A DNA stretch of 64,000 nucleotides, from contig NC_089320.1 in NCBI RefSeq assembly GCF_036669915.1, forward strand, positions 1,282,245 through 1,346,244, written 5' to 3'. Source of the stretch: Pocillopora verrucosa (lineage: Eukaryota > Cnidaria > Anthozoa > Scleractinia > Pocilloporidae). A model generated the notes under the pieces. It worked only from the letters and a program-made list of their open reading frames with translations. It did no database searches and had not been told where the DNA came from. Both the position numbers and the translations under genes were made by a program. This document shows, piece by piece, positions 59,470 through 64,000 of this stretch. Numbering within the stretch: the first letter of the stretch is position 1; the number at the start of each line of letters is the position of its first letter.

Positions 59470-62400
59470 AAAAAAATTAGCAGTGATTGGTAACTGGTGG
59501 TATGACATTTATTCTGATAACATCCTTAATTGTCCACGTTCCAACTGTTATTTCCTAACTCAGCTGAGTCAACTCTTAGATAATACCACTTCAAAGTGTC
59601 TTTCTATGTTTCATTGTAATATCAGAAGTCTTCCAAAGCATTTGTCTCTATTGAACGAGTTTTTACATTCTGTCAACCGCAAGCCTGATATCTTAGCTAT
59701 TTATTACTTAAACGAGACTATCAAACCGGACAGTAACAAATATTGATATCCTCAATTATGATTTCTTCCACACCAACCCACTAAAACAGACTAGCGGTTC
59801 TGGGCTATGTCTCGAAAAATCCTAATGCCATTCATGGACCTGATTTAAAGTTTACCATACCATTGACAAATCATCCTAGTGAGAAATAACGTCAGGGAAT
59901 GGGAGACCTAATATAATTGTTGGTTGCTTTTTCCGCCATCATCTTGTAATTTACCTGCTTTTACTTTTGAATTTGAAACTTTGCTTAAAGAGGCAAGTCA
60001 GTATGAGATATACATTCTTGGGGATCTTAATATAGATCTCCTGGAATACAGTAAGCATTTATTATCTGAAGAGTACCTAAATATGCTCTATTCTAACAAT
60101 CTACTACCTTTAATAACAAAACCAACCAGGCTCGCTCATCATACTTCTACTCTGATTGACCACATTTACACAAATTCTGATTTGAGTGTGGATGCCGGCA
60201 TGCGCTGGTTGATGTCTCAGATCATTCTATTACCAGTGCTTGATCGATAAATATCAAGGTATAAGAGAGCATTCTATTTCGTGATTATAACAACTTTGAT
60301 GTGGACCAGTATGTTAGAGATGTTGATACGGTTGATTTGATCAATGTATATAATGAATCCAATGATATTCACGAGGAAGCTGTTAACTGTATGAGTATAC
60401 TCAAGCAAAATGCAAACAAGCATGCACATATAAAGAAAAAGGAGACAATTGGCCAAACCGTGGCTTACTAAAGGTGTATTGACTACAGTTAAGCATAGGC
60501 AGAAGTTATACAAATCACACTTCCTCTGTAGAGATCCTGATAACGTAAAAGAATATAAGCTTTATGCTAATACAGTAAACTTATTCAAACATAACGCTGA
60601 GAATTATTTCTACTATCAGCACTTCAAATTCCATCAAAATGATCTTAAGAACGCCTGGAAGCTCATAGGCACATTAGTCAAGAGAAAAAATAAAGGCCCA
60701 AATTGTTAGAATTAAAGGAAATAGCATAGAACTCACTAGTCAATTAGATATTGCTGAGCAGTTCAATCAGCATTTTATTGTTGTCGTTCCTAATTTGGCA
60801 AAAACTGTTTCTAATACTGCTGGAGATCCATGTGGACTTATCAATCATTCTCCTTTACATAGTTTTTTTTTTTCTGTCTCCCGTGACAGAAAAGTGGGTT
60901 GATAAGAATGATAAGAAATCTTCACTAGATGTTCCAAATAAATCAGTTAGATTAGCCTCTAAATCCTCTCTAAGTCATTTCCATTTATTTCTACTAATTC
61001 AATTTCTTTTGGCATTGTGCCTGATTATTTAAAGTTTCAAAGTAACTCCTGCTTTTAAAAGTAGAGCTTTGTCTGATCCTAGTAAAAACCAGCCAATAGC
61101 TTCACTGTCCCCCTTCAGTAAGATCTTGAAGCGAGTCATTTATGATCAGCTAGTGAAATACTTTGATGAGGACCCTGTAATATTTAAGAACCAACCTGGC
61201 TTGAGAAAAAGCCATTCCACTGAGCAAGCGATTATGGAGATCACTGATAATCTGAAGGCCTCTATTGACAGAAATGTTATATCTTGTGGCTTTTTCTTAG
61301 ACTTCTCAAAAGCATTTCATACAATAAATAATCAAATATTGTGAAACAAACTCTATAAATATGGTATCCGTGGTAAGCCGCGTGATTGGTTTGCAAGTTA
61401 TCTCCAAGATCGCAAGCAATTTTTTCAAATTGGGAATGAAAAGTCAGGTTTATTAGAGATGACTTGTGGTGTACCACAAGTATCTACTTCAGGCTCCTGA
61501 TTATTTTTAATTCATATCAATGACATTGCCAATTCACCTAACAAATTGTCCTTTCGCCTTTTTGCTGACGATGCTAACATCTTCCATACTTCAGATGACA
61601 TAAATGATATTGAATCAGTTATGAACTGTGAAACTATTAATTAAACTATCGATTAACATGAAAAAAACTAACTTCATGTCAATAACCTCACCAAGTAAAA
61701 AAGTTACTCCTATAACTGTTTTTAATTTTCAGCAGAAGACTTGCATTAAGTACCTTGGTGTTGATATAAACCAAAAATTGAATTGGAAAGATCAAAAAAC
61801 CCATGTTAAAACCAAAGCCTAGGTAGCTAAAAATATTGGGGTCTTATATAAATTAAGACACTACGTGAGTATACATGTTTTCAAACAACTTTATTATACA
61901 CTGATATATCCTTATTGAAATTATGCAGTTGTAGTGTGGGGAAATACTTATTCATCAAATCTAAACAAGTTGAGTTCTCTTTCAATAATTGCATTCGTTG
62001 TATGTTTTTTGCTTATAGTAGAGAGTAATTCCACGTTTTCTATAAGCTTCTTGATATTCTTAAATTTGATAATATTGTTAAACTGAGTACGTGCGTACTC
62101 GCACATAAGATATTGAACAAGTATTCCAGTATTCCTTTCCTGTTTTATGATTCTCTCAGAACAGTTTCTAGCCTGCACAAGTATAACGCCAGATACGCCT
62201 CCAAGAGTATTTTCATCGACCAAAAGTAAGATTCAACACTGTCAAATTTACCTTTGTATATGTAGCCTCTAAATCATGTGAAATGGTACTAACAAACTGG
62301 AAACGGCTCTCCATTGATGGTTTTAAAAAGCGTTACAAAAATCATCCCCTCAAACATCAGTCACAGTTCTGAATTCCCGACTAAAAGTCAATTTGTAATC

Positions 62401-62697
62401 ATATTTATGTAAGTAATCTCCATGTAATATGGCCATTTCGTTTTCATAACACTTCTTGCCTTGTTAATTGGTTTAATTATTATTCCTGCGTTCCTTTCTT
62501 TAGTTGTAAATAAACAGCAGCCAACTCGAAAGCTTTGCTACGTTGGCTGTTGCATACTGATTCAAAAATTGTACATATAGTTATATAATCTCTATCAATT
62601 TCGTTTTTCTGTAGTTTCCCGTTTTTTTTCTTTTTTCTCCTTGTACCTGAATTGTGTGAATAAAAAGATTGTCACTGTTGTCATTATCATTGCCATT
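59470..62697 (+). mobile_element. Defective LINE, unit 3
   Basis: Same element as 29830-33047. It has the best-preserved reverse transcriptase entry: frame 61069-61344 with ASLSPFSKILKRVIYDQLV, GLRKSHSTEQAI and FLDFSKAFHT, ending in a stop. FADDAN lies near 61560. The 3' tail is complete, with an ATTGTC/ATTATC-like end. Confidence 0.88.
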
Positions 62698-64000
62698 GAC
62701 ATTTATGGACGGATATAAAGCTTTACGCTTAGGCACCTGCATTCTCTCAATTGCTATTATGGTACGGTTCTTGGCTCAGTTTATGTACAAAAGAAAAATT
62801 AATTCCGCAGCACGGTGAAGGTATGATAACATGGGCGTTATACCTTTACTGACTGTTCTTGGTAGAAAATCTCGGAGTGGTGCTGCGAAGTGAAAGTTAC
62901 GAGAAAATGCTTCTAACATTGCAATGAAGGAAAATCGTGAGAATTTATAATCTGAAAAATTCCTCAGAGTCAGACTTCAATAAATATTGAACACTCTCAA
63001 GGTGAATGACAACTTAATGGATAATTTTGGCAAATCTTATCAGTTCCTGGAAACCGTATTGTCCGGCTCTTGATTTGGATATTCCTTTTCGTCGGTGATC
63101 GATGATAACTACTCTCCAGCGAAAGCACTTGGTTTCCGTCATCAATTGTAGACAATTGTAGATTAATATTTGCAAAATAGATTTTATTTTCCATACCCAA
63201 TTTTAGTCTTTTGTACTGAATTTAACCTTGATTCATTAAAATTTCTTCAGTCAGAGAAGTAAAAACTTCCTTTTGTTTATGTATAAAGAAAGATTTACAT
63301 GCTCTTCTGATCATTTTCGTTGTTGATATGCCAACACAGAAGTGATCAACGGAAATATTGTTACATGTATTCAATATAGACCTAAGTACTAATCTAGTAA
63401 TAGATCTAATTTTACGCACTTAGCTCTCCGCTAATTTGTTTGCTCCTCACGTTGTTGTCAAGCATTATAAAGCATTCAGTAGCTCTTTCAGACGTTGCTC
63501 TTTAAACTATTCTCTTATTAAAACTGAGTGACAACAGTTTTACTCTTTTTGACTGCAATATTCAAGGAGCAAGTCAATTTTGTCTGATATTTTAATAATG
63601 TTACCCCTTCTCCTGTCCAAACTCTATAATTTATCTTATTATTTTACTTATAGGACTCCCGTATAATAGCCTTTTTCCGTAGAATCGTTTTTGTTTCTCC
63701 TGTTGACTGTTAGCCATTCACCCTGGCTACACGCTCAACCCTAAGAAAAGAGCTGGATAACTACATATTTAGCAGAAGGTCATTTCATCGAGATCCTAAT
63801 CAGTGAGACCCTATTATCAAATTTACGCGGAACAAAATATTAGAAATATCGGACGAGACAATTGTCCAACAATATAGCATCAAATCGGCGTATTCGTAAC
63901 TCTAAATATAACTTTCCTTAATTTAGAAGTTCGATTTTCGGCTGCGCTTTCAAAACAATCAAAACGAAAGCAGGGACATATCGTATCACAACTTTATACC
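62698..64000 (+). repeat. Array unit 4, start only
   Basis: 62700-63145 is the inverted ABC intron fossil. From 63155 the sequence is first B-type upstream (like 25480-25760), then from about 63430 A-type upstream (like 17035 onward), with a deletion near 63560. The window ends inside the upstream region, so a further A- or B-type gene should start about 0.2-0.3 kb beyond it. Confidence 0.85.
62700..63145 (-). pseudogene. Inverted fossil of ABC intron 4, unit 4
   Basis: Same fossil as 16354-16835, more diverged, ending near 63145. Confidence 0.85.

Larger units (their letters stand above)
49276..62697 (+). repeat. Array unit 3 (about 13.4 kb, deleted)
   Basis: Third copy, with large losses: the ABC intron fossil, part of the A3 upstream region, A3 exons 2 and 5, psi exon 3 and about 1.7 kb of spacer. 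The B3 half is complete. Confidence 0.92.

Noticed and set aside
1..64000. CRISPR arrays, operons, Shine-Dalgarno sites, tRNA and rRNA genes
   Set aside because: None seen. The gene structure is eukaryotic, and the repeats are interspersed elements and segmental duplications rather than spacer arrays.

Overview
The window is AT-rich eukaryotic DNA with GT-AG introns, AATAAA signals and many decayed non-LTR retrotransposons. An intact ABCC (MRP4-type) transporter gene, cnidarian-looking repeats and a family of small secreted, charge-segregated precursors suggest a marine invertebrate, most likely an anthozoan cnidarian such as a stony coral. That assignment is inference; nothing here proves the species.

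Left part (1-16.3 kb): a truncated LINE at the window edge; a damaged SAM-dependent methyltransferase gene on the minus strand (1.4-2.7 kb); a 1.1-kb foldback element made of palindromes (4.15-5.2 kb); a gene-poor stretch; an apparently complete six-exon ABCC transporter gene (8190-13916, 1302 codons); then a scrambled junction (14.2-16.3 kb). The junction holds inverted or direct fragments of that ABC gene, an inverted relic of the terminal exon of the small-gene family, a hammerhead-like repeat and a LINE tail.

Right part (about 16.35-64 kb): a large tandem array. A unit of about 16.7 kb occurs three times (about 16.35-33.05, 33.05-49.27 and 49.28-62.70 kb), and a fourth copy starts at 62.7 kb. 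Each full unit reads: inverted ABCC intron fossil, gene A, inverted ABCC NBD2 fossil, a broken third paralogue (psi), a long gene-free spacer, gene B, a hammerhead-like repeat, a defective LINE. Unit 3 carries several deletions.

Genes A and B encode one previously unannotated-looking family. The gene has five coding exons plus a non-coding terminal exon. The product is a precursor of 166-173 residues: signal peptide, KR site, a 24-nt microexon, a 59-residue segment with over half Asp/Glu, a Pro/Lys linker ending in KK-Tyr, and a separate last coding exon for a 53-62 residue Tyr/Lys/Arg/Gly peptide with no acidic residue. The acidic and basic halves nearly cancel, as in precursors of cationic antimicrobial peptides (for example Hydra arminins) and in some structural or adhesive secreted proteins. 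A1, A2, B1, B2 and B3 are open throughout; A3 and the three psi copies are dead. This array is the main candidate for an undescribed system. All gene models rest on reading splice sites by eye and on agreement between copies; no transcript data or database search was available.
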